The notes under the pieces were generated by a model. It was not told the origin of the DNA. It made no database searches and saw only the letters and a list, made by a program, of their open reading frames with translations. A stretch of 64,000 nt of DNA from Stieleria maiorica (GTDB lineage: Bacteria > Planctomycetota > Planctomycetia > Pirellulales > Pirellulaceae). The position numbers and the translations under genes were made by a program. Numbering within the stretch: the stretch's first letter is position 1; each line of letters starts with the position of its first letter. The DNA lies in the NCBI RefSeq assembly GCF_008035925.1, contig NZ_CP036264.1, positions 4,090,402 to 4,154,401 on the forward strand, read 5' to 3'. Positions 44,796-54,445 of the stretch are shown in pieces.

Positions 44796-45851
44796 TCATT
44801 CGCGTTTGACTTCTGGCAGGTCTTTCCCCAAGTCCCTTGCCCAACGCTGGTACTCCTTCAGCACCTGTTCCCGGCCGGAGAATGGTTTGACGATCACTCG
44901 CGCGCGATACCCGTATCGCTGTCCAATGATCGGATCGCGGATCACGTACTGCCAATCCCAAGCCGGGCTGTGCGTGTCGTGTTCCCCCTGCCGGTTGCGA
45001 AAAAAGTTCCACATCGCGAAACGAATCGAATCGGTTTGATCGAACAGCATCAGGTAAAGCAGTCGGTCGTGGTCCGTTTCGGAGGATCGGTCGGCATCGA
45101 TCACACCATAGTAGAAGGGGGCGATGAACTTTTTACGTGGATTCTCATTCACGTTTAGTGCCTGGGCACCCTGCTCAAACGGCAACGCATCGACACCGGC
45201 ACAGGACACGGTGCCCAGTTCGAGTGTGTCGCCGACCGTTCCGCCAAATGCAACCCATCCGGTCCGGTCTGCTTCTGTTCCCCAAAAATGAATCCTCCGA
45301 TCCAAGGCGCGATTGATGTAGGACGCCCACATCATCGCTGCGTAACCTTGTGGGAACAGGTCGCGTGTGGGTGTGCAGCTGAAGTGCAGGTCGATCTGGT
45401 TCGGCTGAGACAGATCGTAGACCATTTCAGCCTGCAACCCCCACTGCGACCCCGCGCTCGGCCAGTGCAGTTTATACGTGCGATGATCGACACGAGTGAG
45501 TTCGCACGGATCCTGACGCGGCGTGAACATCGAGATGCGATGCTGATCTTTTGCACCGTTGAAGATGTGTTCGAAGTTTAGACCGACGGCATCATCTCGG
45601 AACAGGTTGTGATCGGAAATGTCTCTCAAAACAAGCGGTGAGAACCCGCTGCCTTGCCGACACCGATTCGATTCATTGTCGTGAATTACCCCTGCGAAGG
45701 ATGGCGATTCGATGGGCAGGGCGGTTTGTGCTCGCGCGGTCGGTGCCGTGGCGAGAAACAGGGCGGCGGCTAGGCCAGACAGGAATTGCATCGCCGCTGG
45801 AAACGCAATCCTTTGAATCCAAACCAGCCTCAGACATCGTTCTGGTGTCAT
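44796..45851 (-). CDS. Secreted protein of unknown function
   Basis: 351 residues; the start ATG overlaps the stop of the metallohydrolase upstream (ATGA). Residues 20-42 are a signal peptide (FLSGLAAALFLATAPTARAQ). The mature protein is rich in beta strands and aromatic residues (YKLHWPSAGSQWGLQAEMVY, then QGYAAMMWASYINRAL), compatible with a sugar-binding or lyase-like beta-sandwich, but no motif confirms it. Last gene of a six-gene operon of exported hydrolases; a terminator was not identified. Confidence 0.7.
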   Translation of the reverse strand: MTPERCLRLVWIQRIAFPAAMQFLSGLAAALFLATAPTARAQTALPIESPSFAGVIHDNESNRCRQGSGFSPLVLRDISDHNLFRDDAVGLNFEHIFNGAKDQHRISMFTPRQDPCELTRVDHRTYKLHWPSAGSQWGLQAEMVYDLSQPNQIDLHFSCTPTRDLFPQGYAAMMWASYINRALDRRIHFWGTEADRTGWVAFGGTVGDTLELGTVSCAGVDALPFEQGAQALNVNENPRKKFIAPFYYGVIDADRSSETDHDRLLYLMLFDQTDSIRFAMWNFFRNRQGEHDTHSPAWDWQYVIRDPIIGQRYGYRARVIVKPFSGREQVLKEYQRWARDLGKDLPEVKRE

Positions 45852-48481
45852 TGGGACGGCGCCTCTTCCAGCAGCCGGCGATAGAACGTCCTGGCATGTT
45901 CATACGCAGCTTGCGCTTCTTGCTGCTCCGCTTCTGCGTACGTGGGTTGTTTCGATTTCCAGCATTGATCGACACCCGCCAGGCACCAACGGATGCTGTC
46001 GATGGGGCCGCGAATCGGCTTGCCGTCACAGACCACGTAAATCGGGTTGGTGTGCGCGTGCGGGAAAACTCGAATGGCCACCCATTGGCTTTTTTGGATT
46101 TCAGCTTCAAACAGTATCTCTTGCAGGCTGCCGTCAGCACGGAGGAGTTGTTGCTGTGCGGGATACCCGTTGACGATCAATTCGATCGGAACCTCAGGCG
46201 ACCCAGGCAGACGTGCGGCGGCGGTGACGGACAGACGGACGGAGTCACCCGAATCGACTTGCAGTTCGCCGCCATCCTGTCCCACACCTAGGGTTTGGTT
46301 GGTGCTGGTTCGGGTTGCTTCATAGTTCATCAAGTGACAATTGCCGTCACTGACGTAGCTGCGCCCATCGGCAATGGACTGCACCCACTTGGCAAACGTC
46401 AACTCCCGGTCCACATGGGCATACACCCGTCCGATGCCGACCCGTTCGCCACTCATGCACGGAAAGTCGGTTTCGCCGCTGGCTGCCACCCGGATGCCGC
46501 AATTCAGCACGTGATACCACATGTTCCACTCCGCGACGCGTTCGGTGTTCATTGCCGAAATGAAGTCGACGGCTTGGACGGGTTGGCCATCTGGGCCTGG
46601 AACCTGGTGCGTCACGTCCACCACGAACTCGTTCGCACCGATCCCGTCGTATGCCGGGATCTTAAAATTGGGCAACCCATGTGGTCCGTCCTTGTCCGCG
46701 GTGTTCGGTACACGTCCGATGAAGCGACTGAGGCCGATGGAAGAATGGGCGGGTCCGCAGACGGCGCCTTGCCGCTTGGCCCATCGCAGCGTGTTCAATC
46801 CCAATGTCGGCCAGTGATCTTTTGACTCACCGCCCGGATAAATCTGTTGCTTCAGATTCAACAGATTCAAATGACCGGACATGTGGGAACCAAAACCGGA
46901 CACTTCGACGTCATAACGCAACGTATAGGGATACCTTGATTGTTCAGCGACTTCGCCTGTGAAGAATCGCTTCTGATAGTCGAAGCAGGGGCCCCACGTC
47001 AGGCAACATCCCACCTTCAGGTCCTCTCCCATGATGTGACGGATCATGTCGTTGGGTTGAACGCCCTGGGTCGGATTCTCGTAGTGCAGGCATCCGGCGG
47101 CGTGAATGTGATGGTCTCCCGACCACCAGCCCACTTTTGCAGGATCGATCCAGCGTTTCACGCGGTAGTGAAACTGCACCGGTTCTTCGCCGACGGTCAG
47201 CGTCTTCGATTCGGGAATTGTTTCCGGGCCTCGGGAGCAGACGATCGAGTATTCACCCGGCGGTAGCTGAATCGTCTCCTGGTCGCCTCGGTAGATATGC
47301 CGCTGGAAGAAAAAATCGGGAGCGAGACGTTTGGATTGTGCCGGATAAATTCGTCCCTTGTTGTCCCGGATCTCAAACTTGCCGAATCCCGGTTTCCCCT
47401 CCGCATCAAAAACGCGAAACGTCACTTGCGTCGCGGGAACGCAGTCGAAGTCGACATCCAGCTTGGCCCAGTTCTCCGATCGCGTCGCTGCATAGAGGTA
47501 GATCCAGTCGATGCGAACGTTTCCCGGTCGGACCAGTGGATCCAGTCGCACTCCCGCCAGGGTGCCATCGACGTGGAAGGGAATTTCGTACAAATGGTCC
47601 TTGCCCTTGTGAATCACAAAGTTCGTCTGTCGATCGCCGGTCGCCTGTGGCAGATCCTTCGTCCACCAGAACAGTTGTCCGATGCCGCCTTCTTCACAGT
47701 TGGCCCAGAACCGAAGGATCAACGGTCCGCCGCGTCCTTCCACCTCGGCGCCCATGAATGGGTCTTCACCAGTCGATTGGAATTGCAGCGACCCGTTTTC
47801 CGCTTTGATTTCGCATTGGTTCATCGCGTGCCACCCGTCGGTGTCTTTGTCGAAACGCCATTCGCGAAACAATTCCCCGTCATCGCCAGGGCCGCTGCTG
47901 ACGGTGAATTCCAACGCAGCATTCTTGGTCCCCACATCGCGGCTGTAGACCTGGACGATGCGGTATTCCAGTGGCAGACCGCTTAGATCGGGACGCATCG
48001 GTTGTCCGTCAAAGGACGAGATCTGCATCCAGCGAGAGGGGATTTCATCCGCCGGTGCGTGGGGCAACGGACGCGCATTGGGGCTTTCAATCAGCAAACG
48101 GTTGGTGCGTCGGGGCGTATTGATGACTTTGACCAGAAACGTCCGCCAACCCTGTTCCAACAGTTCCCGCTTTGCGGAGCCCGGTCGAACCTTGGGCGCA
48201 CCTTCGGGTTGAACGTCGACGATCGCCAAACAATACGGATCCAGCAGCTGCTGAACCTCCGCCACAACCTGCTGGTCATCCGGCAGCGACTTTAGCGCCG
48301 TCAGGCGGTCGATGGTTTCGGCGTCAAATGGATTTCCGACCACATCCATCGCTTCGATCAACCGATGAACTTGCGCCAGCATGGGTTGCCGGGGAATGTT
48401 CGGTAACGCCGCCGCTTCTTGTGCGATCAATGCCGGGCAGAAAACTCCCAGCGTCAACAATCCGATCAGCAGTCTACTCAT
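45848..48481 (-). CDS. CehA/McbA-type metallohydrolase, secreted
   Basis: 877 residues from ATG at 48481, where MSRLLIGLLTLGVFCPALIA forms a signal peptide; the longer frame to 48520 lies inside the upstream gene. Residues from about 450 hold the metallohydrolase: GWWSGDHHIHAAGC with the DHHIH metal ligands, VCGPAHSSIG, and IRVAASGETDFPC. The N-terminal half is beta-rich. CehA/McbA proteins belong to the PHP-like superfamily and hydrolyse amides or esters such as carbaryl in studied cases; here the substrate is unknown. It overlaps the next CehA/McbA gene by eight bases. Confidence 0.82.
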   Translation of the reverse strand: MSRLLIGLLTLGVFCPALIAQEAAALPNIPRQPMLAQVHRLIEAMDVVGNPFDAETIDRLTALKSLPDDQQVVAEVQQLLDPYCLAIVDVQPEGAPKVRPGSAKRELLEQGWRTFLVKVINTPRRTNRLLIESPNARPLPHAPADEIPSRWMQISSFDGQPMRPDLSGLPLEYRIVQVYSRDVGTKNAALEFTVSSGPGDDGELFREWRFDKDTDGWHAMNQCEIKAENGSLQFQSTGEDPFMGAEVEGRGGPLILRFWANCEEGGIGQLFWWTKDLPQATGDRQTNFVIHKGKDHLYEIPFHVDGTLAGVRLDPLVRPGNVRIDWIYLYAATRSENWAKLDVDFDCVPATQVTFRVFDAEGKPGFGKFEIRDNKGRIYPAQSKRLAPDFFFQRHIYRGDQETIQLPPGEYSIVCSRGPETIPESKTLTVGEEPVQFHYRVKRWIDPAKVGWWSGDHHIHAAGCLHYENPTQGVQPNDMIRHIMGEDLKVGCCLTWGPCFDYQKRFFTGEVAEQSRYPYTLRYDVEVSGFGSHMSGHLNLLNLKQQIYPGGESKDHWPTLGLNTLRWAKRQGAVCGPAHSSIGLSRFIGRVPNTADKDGPHGLPNFKIPAYDGIGANEFVVDVTHQVPGPDGQPVQAVDFISAMNTERVAEWNMWYHVLNCGIRVAASGETDFPCMSGERVGIGRVYAHVDRELTFAKWVQSIADGRSYVSDGNCHLMNYEATRTSTNQTLGVGQDGGELQVDSGDSVRLSVTAAARLPGSPEVPIELIVNGYPAQQQLLRADGSLQEILFEAEIQKSQWVAIRVFPHAHTNPIYVVCDGKPIRGPIDSIRWCLAGVDQCWKSKQPTYAEAEQQEAQAAYEHARTFYRRLLEEAPSQ

Positions 48482-51245
48482 TCGATTCTTCTGTTGCTTT
48501 AGTGCCTGGGTTTGAATCAATCAACAGGTCCGCGGTGGCTCGGAAACCAAGGTCCTGTGTGCCTTGGCCCACGTTTGCGGTCAGCCGGACTTCCTTCAGT
48601 CCGCCTTCGCGCACCAGGAGTTCGACGACCTTGTATTCCTGCTGTGCGCCGGTCAAAAAAGCAGACGTAAATGGACTGTCGATGATTTGGACGTCGCACC
48701 ATGTTGCTTCCGCGGGAGGGTCGCTGGCGATGTCGATCGCTTGGATCTGCAAGGGGGCTGTCGAACCGGCGGTGTTTTCGACCGAAACAAGAAAGCGTTG
48801 GGGACGCCCTTGCAGGACTTCAATCGAATTTTGCGTTGCCGAAATCTTGACCCGAGACTCGGGGTTCAAGGACGCGGAAAGGAGCACCAGTGGTTCGACC
48901 GCTTTGCGAATCTGGAGCGGGGATTTCGCGTCCGCCAGCGCGTCCAATATCGGAGCGACGACTTCGGGAGCTCCGAACCGACGCAGCACATTGGCAATCC
49001 GTTTCTTCGCGGCACGCCAGTCTTCGTCGCTGCTTCGAGCGCTCGCCAGTTGGCTGGGCAATTGTCGAAACATCTTGATGCCCTGTTGGATGTATCCGAC
49101 CGCCTCTTGCCGCTGTGTGTCGTTCGCAAAGCGACCCCGCACCGAGATCTTGCCGGAGTGTTCCCGCATGCGTCGGATCCAGTACTGCGCCGCTTCCGGA
49201 TTGAATCGTGGAGTACCATCGACTTGCACGTAGACCGGGCTGGTATGGGCGACGCCGGGTCCGGTGATCGCATTGAATTTCCCGAACCCGAAATCCGAGC
49301 GGCCATCCGATCGGTTGCTGCATCGCCCCACGATCCAGCGACTTTCTTGTGCCGGGATCTCAAGGTCAATCTCCGCGGTTGTTGCGTCGACGACCATTTC
49401 CGCGAGGACCTCTTCATTGGAAAGCACTTGAAAGGTGCCGACCCGGTCACGCGAGACGACTTTGGCCCGGATTCGCAGTCGCTGGGTGGGGCCGGCGTGG
49501 ATCTGGTCTCCAATTTCCGCTTCGTTGACGGTCAGGAACAGCAGCGGTCCGGACGTCGTGAACGTTCTTCCGCGGCGAATCCCTTCGATCCAGCGGTCGT
49601 AGGAGAATTGCCCGTCGACTTTGACATAGGCGCGGGCGATTCCCAACGGACGTGCCGGATGATCGCTGCCGTTGGTCAAAGGAATTCGAAAGCCGCAATC
49701 CAGCAGACGATAGTAGAGTTCCGGCTCCATTTGATCCAGCGAATCGGACAGGTTGTGAATCACGTTGACTGGAACGTCTTTATTGCCACCCGTTCCATGT
49801 GCTTCGATGCTGATTCCGCCTTGCCCGCGACACGCATCGATCGCCGTGCGATTGATCGGGTAGTCCAGTGCGTCGGGGCCGGCAATGATCGATCCGGTGC
49901 CGATCGGTTGCACCAGCCAGTCAATGTTCAAGAAGCACAGGTGCCCGTACAGGTCTTCGTTGCGATACTCTTCACCCATCTGCAGGTGAAAGGAGGAGTC
50001 GCTGAATCCCTTGACCAGCCCCATCGCAGCCTGCGAGGGTTTGATGAACGCTTGATTCGCATAGCGTTGCAGCAAGGTCAGATTATTCGCGACGCGGAGG
50101 TCCTCGGCGCGCTGAACCATCGAAAGCAATTGCAGTGGTTCGTCGACGTTCCATGCGTTCGTCACCCAATGCACGTGCGTGTCACCGGAAATCCATCCGT
50201 CGGCGGCCATGTCGACCAAACGCTCACAGGACAGTTCCAGCTGTTTCGACTGGCCAGGTTTCAACATCACTTCGACCGTCCGCCGGCGGTGTTCGAATCC
50301 GCGTTCTACCGTGACAATCGTTTTTCCGGCCGGAACCGAAACCGTAAACGGGCCATCGCTGTAGACGAACGGCAAACGTTGTGATGTGCCGATCGGCGGG
50401 TAGATGATTGGTTTTTCTGTTAGCGTGGAGTTATCGGCATGTTCGCCGGCCAGGCGGCACACGCCATCACTGCACTGAACCGTGACTCGTCCGGCCACCG
50501 GACTTCCTTGTTCGGACAGTTCGATTTGGAAGGTTGCCGGAGCCGTCACTCGGACGGGAATCGAGACGTTGGAGACGACGTCCGGTTGTGATTCCAATTG
50601 AAGCGTCATCCGCTCCGGGGCTTCTGATTCTGGAGGGACTTTCAGCGAACTCAGGAACCAGGTTTCGGAGCCTGCCGCGACACGAGTGCTATCGGGTAGA
50701 CCCGTTTCCGCAGGAACCAGTTGCGGACGAATGGCGGCAATTCGGACGGCGCGCCGCTGGTCCGATTGATTGATCACTCGGCAAAGCAATGGAGATTCCA
50801 GTCCACGGCTAAGCTGTAGCTGTTGCTGGGGATCGGCAAGTGTCGCTCCCTGGTCGGACAGGACGATCGTCACCGTTGGCAACAGCGACGCGAGTTGATT
50901 CATCGTCTGCTGCCGCAGTTGGCGAAGGCGTTCGATCTTGACCGCATTGGGATCGTCGTGGATGAATTGATGTTCCAGATAGGCTTGTCGAATCAAGTCG
51001 TCTTTCACTGTTGTCGGCCATTTGGCGACCAGCGAAGTCAACAGGTCGAAAGCGTGTCGTGCTTCCGTGACCGCTTGCGGGCTGGAAGACGGATTCGACG
51101 ACGGCTGACTGGTTGCGAATCGGTCATCGTGATGCCCTTCGTGCGCATGGGACTGAATCCCAGCAGCCGCGACCAGTATCACCAGCACGCCGGCCCGGCA
51201 GCAGTCATTCATGACATTCGATCTTGTCATCGGTGGTGCTGTCAT
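48474..51245 (-). CDS. CehA/McbA-type metallohydrolase, secreted (second paralogue)
   Basis: 923 residues if started at 51245, which overlaps the upstream stop (ATGA); the ATG at 51212 would begin directly with the signal peptide (MNDCCRAGVLVILVAAAGI). The metallohydrolase part starts GWISGDTHVHWVTNAW near residue 380, followed by SIEAHGTGG and PLTNGSDHPARPLG with further ligands. It is preceded by beta-sandwich sequence and followed by a C-terminal 250-residue extension that ends in another beta-rich domain. It differs from its neighbour in the ligand context (DTHVH against DHHIH), so the two probably act on different substrates. Confidence 0.82.
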   Translation of the reverse strand: MTAPPMTRSNVMNDCCRAGVLVILVAAAGIQSHAHEGHHDDRFATSQPSSNPSSSPQAVTEARHAFDLLTSLVAKWPTTVKDDLIRQAYLEHQFIHDDPNAVKIERLRQLRQQTMNQLASLLPTVTIVLSDQGATLADPQQQLQLSRGLESPLLCRVINQSDQRRAVRIAAIRPQLVPAETGLPDSTRVAAGSETWFLSSLKVPPESEAPERMTLQLESQPDVVSNVSIPVRVTAPATFQIELSEQGSPVAGRVTVQCSDGVCRLAGEHADNSTLTEKPIIYPPIGTSQRLPFVYSDGPFTVSVPAGKTIVTVERGFEHRRRTVEVMLKPGQSKQLELSCERLVDMAADGWISGDTHVHWVTNAWNVDEPLQLLSMVQRAEDLRVANNLTLLQRYANQAFIKPSQAAMGLVKGFSDSSFHLQMGEEYRNEDLYGHLCFLNIDWLVQPIGTGSIIAGPDALDYPINRTAIDACRGQGGISIEAHGTGGNKDVPVNVIHNLSDSLDQMEPELYYRLLDCGFRIPLTNGSDHPARPLGIARAYVKVDGQFSYDRWIEGIRRGRTFTTSGPLLFLTVNEAEIGDQIHAGPTQRLRIRAKVVSRDRVGTFQVLSNEEVLAEMVVDATTAEIDLEIPAQESRWIVGRCSNRSDGRSDFGFGKFNAITGPGVAHTSPVYVQVDGTPRFNPEAAQYWIRRMREHSGKISVRGRFANDTQRQEAVGYIQQGIKMFRQLPSQLASARSSDEDWRAAKKRIANVLRRFGAPEVVAPILDALADAKSPLQIRKAVEPLVLLSASLNPESRVKISATQNSIEVLQGRPQRFLVSVENTAGSTAPLQIQAIDIASDPPAEATWCDVQIIDSPFTSAFLTGAQQEYKVVELLVREGGLKEVRLTANVGQGTQDLGFRATADLLIDSNPGTKATEESNE

Positions 51246-52399
51246 TTCGTCTCGTCGGATTGATTCCGCTGTTGGATTCGGTCGGCGAATTCGACCGCCG
51301 TATGGCTAAGCGTGAACGGCTCGCTATCCGGCCCCAAGCGATCGGGGAAACGGTACCAACCTTCCAGGATGTAGCGATCCGGGCGCCCGCCGTGACGATG
51401 GTACAGGTCCAGGTATTCAAGCGATCGTTTGGCGAAGGCTTCGTTTGACGTCGCGCCACCGTATTCGGAATTGACAATCAATTCGAACTTCAGTCCTGCC
51501 GAACGGACGATGTTTTCCAAATGCAGAATCCGCGGCAACCAATCGACGGCGGCGGGGTCTTTCACCGGTTCAGGCCACTTCGTGCCTTGCAAACTGAATT
51601 CGCCCGTCGCGAACTCGAAGGGATGGTCCACGCGGACGCCTTCCAGGGGCACGCCGGTTTCCTTGCAGCGTCGGATCAGAAGTTCGATTGCGGGGCGGAA
51701 GTCGCCCCAGTACATGCCCTTGGGACCGCTGCCCCAATAGGCAATCTCTCCATCCCAGCCCCAGTTGGGAAAGTTGGTCAAGGCGACAAAACGCACCTGG
51801 GGATGTGCTTCACGCCAGACCAGCATGTAGCGAATGATTTCGTCGACCGCCGGGCCGACGTCCGCCATTCCCTTGGATTCTCCGACGGGAGACGTACGTC
51901 CCAGGTCGGCCCCAGGATACAGCAAACGCCGAATCGGGCCGTCCAAGGCGATAACGTCGATCCCGTCGGCTGCGGTGATCAGGTTTTCCAGCTTTTTCAT
52001 CTCGACGCGTGCTGTTTCGGCGCCGATGCCGGCCTGCACGACCATCCGCTCTCGTTCCCGGATGGGAGTCTCTGGCGAAGGTTCCAAGAACTGATCCGGA
52101 ATCGCCACCCAATCAAAGTAGCCGCCGCTGACCCCAACTTCGATGCCTTCTTTTCGCAGCGATTTGCAAAAGTCGACCAGATTCTGTGGCGGGACCTTGT
52201 ATGCGATCATGTTGATGTAGAACTCAATTCCATCAATCGCTCGGCTCGCCTGTTTCCAATCCTGCTGGGGATCTCCAAGGTTTTCCGGGTTGTAGTGTCC
52301 CAGCCAAAGTTCTGGCTTTTCCGCAAACGAAGTCACTGGGGACGCCACGCACAGGCAGCAAAAGGCAAGGATGTTTCGCATGGTTGCAAAGAGGTTCAT
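51242..52399 (-). CDS. Secreted TIM-barrel-like protein of unknown function
   Basis: 385 residues from ATG at 52399; a later ATG at 52381 also fits, directly before the signal peptide (ILAFCCLCVASPVTSFA). The mature part alternates strands and helices like a barrel: GIEFYINMIAY, IEVGVSGGYFDWVAI, IDVIALDGPIRRLLY, VRFVALTNFPNWGW, LEGVRVDHPFEF, LKFELIVNSEYGG. Conserved acids at strand ends (LDGP, VDHPFE) could be catalytic as in glycoside hydrolases, but the family is not identified. Operon member. Confidence 0.7.
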   Translation of the reverse strand: MNLFATMRNILAFCCLCVASPVTSFAEKPELWLGHYNPENLGDPQQDWKQASRAIDGIEFYINMIAYKVPPQNLVDFCKSLRKEGIEVGVSGGYFDWVAIPDQFLEPSPETPIRERERMVVQAGIGAETARVEMKKLENLITAADGIDVIALDGPIRRLLYPGADLGRTSPVGESKGMADVGPAVDEIIRYMLVWREAHPQVRFVALTNFPNWGWDGEIAYWGSGPKGMYWGDFRPAIELLIRRCKETGVPLEGVRVDHPFEFATGEFSLQGTKWPEPVKDPAAVDWLPRILHLENIVRSAGLKFELIVNSEYGGATSNEAFAKRSLEYLDLYHRHGGRPDRYILEGWYRFPDRLGPDSEPFTLSHTAVEFADRIQQRNQSDETK

Positions 52400-52427
52400 T
52401 CTCCGATCTCGTTGTTGTTTCTGCTCG

Positions 52428-54443
52428 TTAGTAAGCTTTGTATCGAATGTCGCGCAAACGTTTCCCGGTTCTGACATCCGACAGACGGACGAAGCAGGCG
52501 GTCAGTCGTTGGGTGCCGACCCCCAGCGTGCAGCCGGGGTAGATGATGACAATCTTGTTTTCGCCTTCCTGCAGTTCGACAAGATTATCCGCGTTAACTT
52601 TCTGGCCATTGACCAAAACCGTTCTGACGCCGGGATGGCTGGTCAACACGGCGGCCTGACGCTTTTTGGGCGAATGGACGGTGCTGCGAAGGACATAACC
52701 CTGTGAACTCGCGTCCCAAGTGCCCATCGTCCGAACATATTCGGGGTTCAACCAATCGTGATTGACGTAACCATCGCGCGCTTTCGTCCGCCATGAAAAC
52801 GACGATCCGGCCGACACCTCCCAGCTTTCTGCGGAAGGTAGTTGCTGAGCCATTGTGACGAGCCGTTCGACATCGAATTGGTCATTGGGGATCGGGCCAA
52901 GAATTGCAAAGCCGTCTTTGGGCAGTGATTCATCGGGCGTCTCTCCCGGACGCTGGCACGTCAAATGAATTCGCCCCGGTTGTCCATCAAGCAAGAAATC
53001 CATTTGGGCGGCAAAGTGTTCCTGGCCCCAGCGTTGGTCATGCTGTGGTGACAACTGCAACTCTTGGCTTAACGAAAGCGACTGAAGATCATTCCCTTGA
53101 GCGTGTTGGATGGGGGCCGTGACCTGGTACCCGATCGGGACGCGCCAGGCCACACGCAATCGATCCAATCGGTGGTTGCCTGCGCACTTGAGTGACAATT
53201 TCAGCGATTGATTCTGTGCATACAGCACGCCGTTGATCTGAGGAAAATCGGGATCCGGCTCCAGTTCGCTTTCGTTCGGCTGATTGTCTGGATTGGCGAT
53301 GTGGCCGATTTTGGTTGGAAGTCGATCGTCGTTGGGGTGCCCCAAGTGAAACAGGCAGCGATCATCCAACTTGCGATCGGACATCACGACCTTCGCATCG
53401 TTGCAGTCAACGGAAAGAACTGTTTCGGCCCCGACACCGTTAATCGACAGCGTCAGCGGCGTGTCGTCGTTGACGGCCAGCACACTTGGACGCGTGACAG
53501 CGACGTGGACCGTGTTGCCCGATCGCCGCACTTGGATCAGCTTTGCGTCGCGGTACTGTCGCCGATACGATCCGTACTGGTTTTGATTGCAATGCCAGAC
53601 GTCTTCCAGTCCAACCAACAGATCGAATCGTTTTCGCAACTCGTCGTACCCGTATTCGGACCGCTGTGTGCCGTACCAAGCGTGCATCGAATTGCTGATC
53701 ATCGGATAGTGTTCGGTCAGCGTTTTATCGTTGTAAGCCCATTGGATGGCGGTCTGGAACGTTTCCAAGGTTTGGTTCTCCGGCGGCATGATCGGGCTAA
53801 GTTCATGCTGTAGGTCGATGTCGCTAAAGAAGCTGACGTATTCCGCAAGGTGGTAAAACCCGGCTCGTTCCAATGAATCCAGCGTCCGCAAGGTGACCGC
53901 TTTGTCTTCGGGGCCGGGACGGATGTCGACAAACGAGTAAGCGTAGGAAGTGACCGGGCGGTCCAGCATCGATTCCCATGCGATTCGGACTCCAGACATC
54001 TCTTGGAACATTCGGTGACTGTGAAAGTAGGTTACGAAGGGATGGGTCAGCGAGTGTCCACCGATACTGTTTCCGCCTTCCAACAGTTGCTTTGCGACGG
54101 GCAAGTAGTCGGCGGGACGATTCTCCGGCGAAAACTCACGGTCGTTCAGATAAAAGGTCCCGCGAATACCGTATTCCTGCATCAATTCGCGTGTCTTGAC
54201 GTTGTCACTGGTCCAATTGTCATCCCAGCGACACGAGACGGCACGGTAGTGGCCGTCAAAGAGCGGTTCGATTTTGATCTCTGCCCGATCGGCGGACGCT
54301 TGATCTTGAAACTGAATGGTCACGATCTGCATTCGCTGATCCGAACCGTTTTCTTGTCCGGAACAGCGGATCGTAACCAGTGCCAGCAGTCCGACGCTGA
54401 TCTTTCGTAAAATCGGATTCGATAAGTGAAACATAGGATCCAT
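52428..54443 (-). CDS. Polysaccharide deacetylase (NodB-type) with C-terminal beta domains
   Basis: 671 residues. A signal or lipoprotein-like N-terminus (ISVGLLALVTIRCSG) precedes a NodB fold: AVSCRWDDNWTSD with the catalytic WDD pair, GIRGTFYLN, and GGNSIGGHSLTHP with the HxxxH metal ligands; SFVDIRPGPED follows. These motifs fit de-N-acetylases of polysaccharides. Residues 330-671 are beta-rich and probably bind carbohydrate. It lies two bases after the nitrilase gene and 28 bases before the barrel gene. Confidence 0.83.
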   Translation of the reverse strand: MDPMFHLSNPILRKISVGLLALVTIRCSGQENGSDQRMQIVTIQFQDQASADRAEIKIEPLFDGHYRAVSCRWDDNWTSDNVKTRELMQEYGIRGTFYLNDREFSPENRPADYLPVAKQLLEGGNSIGGHSLTHPFVTYFHSHRMFQEMSGVRIAWESMLDRPVTSYAYSFVDIRPGPEDKAVTLRTLDSLERAGFYHLAEYVSFFSDIDLQHELSPIMPPENQTLETFQTAIQWAYNDKTLTEHYPMISNSMHAWYGTQRSEYGYDELRKRFDLLVGLEDVWHCNQNQYGSYRRQYRDAKLIQVRRSGNTVHVAVTRPSVLAVNDDTPLTLSINGVGAETVLSVDCNDAKVVMSDRKLDDRCLFHLGHPNDDRLPTKIGHIANPDNQPNESELEPDPDFPQINGVLYAQNQSLKLSLKCAGNHRLDRLRVAWRVPIGYQVTAPIQHAQGNDLQSLSLSQELQLSPQHDQRWGQEHFAAQMDFLLDGQPGRIHLTCQRPGETPDESLPKDGFAILGPIPNDQFDVERLVTMAQQLPSAESWEVSAGSSFSWRTKARDGYVNHDWLNPEYVRTMGTWDASSQGYVLRSTVHSPKKRQAAVLTSHPGVRTVLVNGQKVNADNLVELQEGENKIVIIYPGCTLGVGTQRLTACFVRLSDVRTGKRLRDIRYKAY

Positions 54444-54445
54444 GA

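Noticed and set aside
48564-50384. 606-residue plus-strand frame inside the second metallohydrolase
   Set aside because: Antisense shadow produced by GC-rich codon use; the minus strand has the DTHVH motif and a signal peptide.
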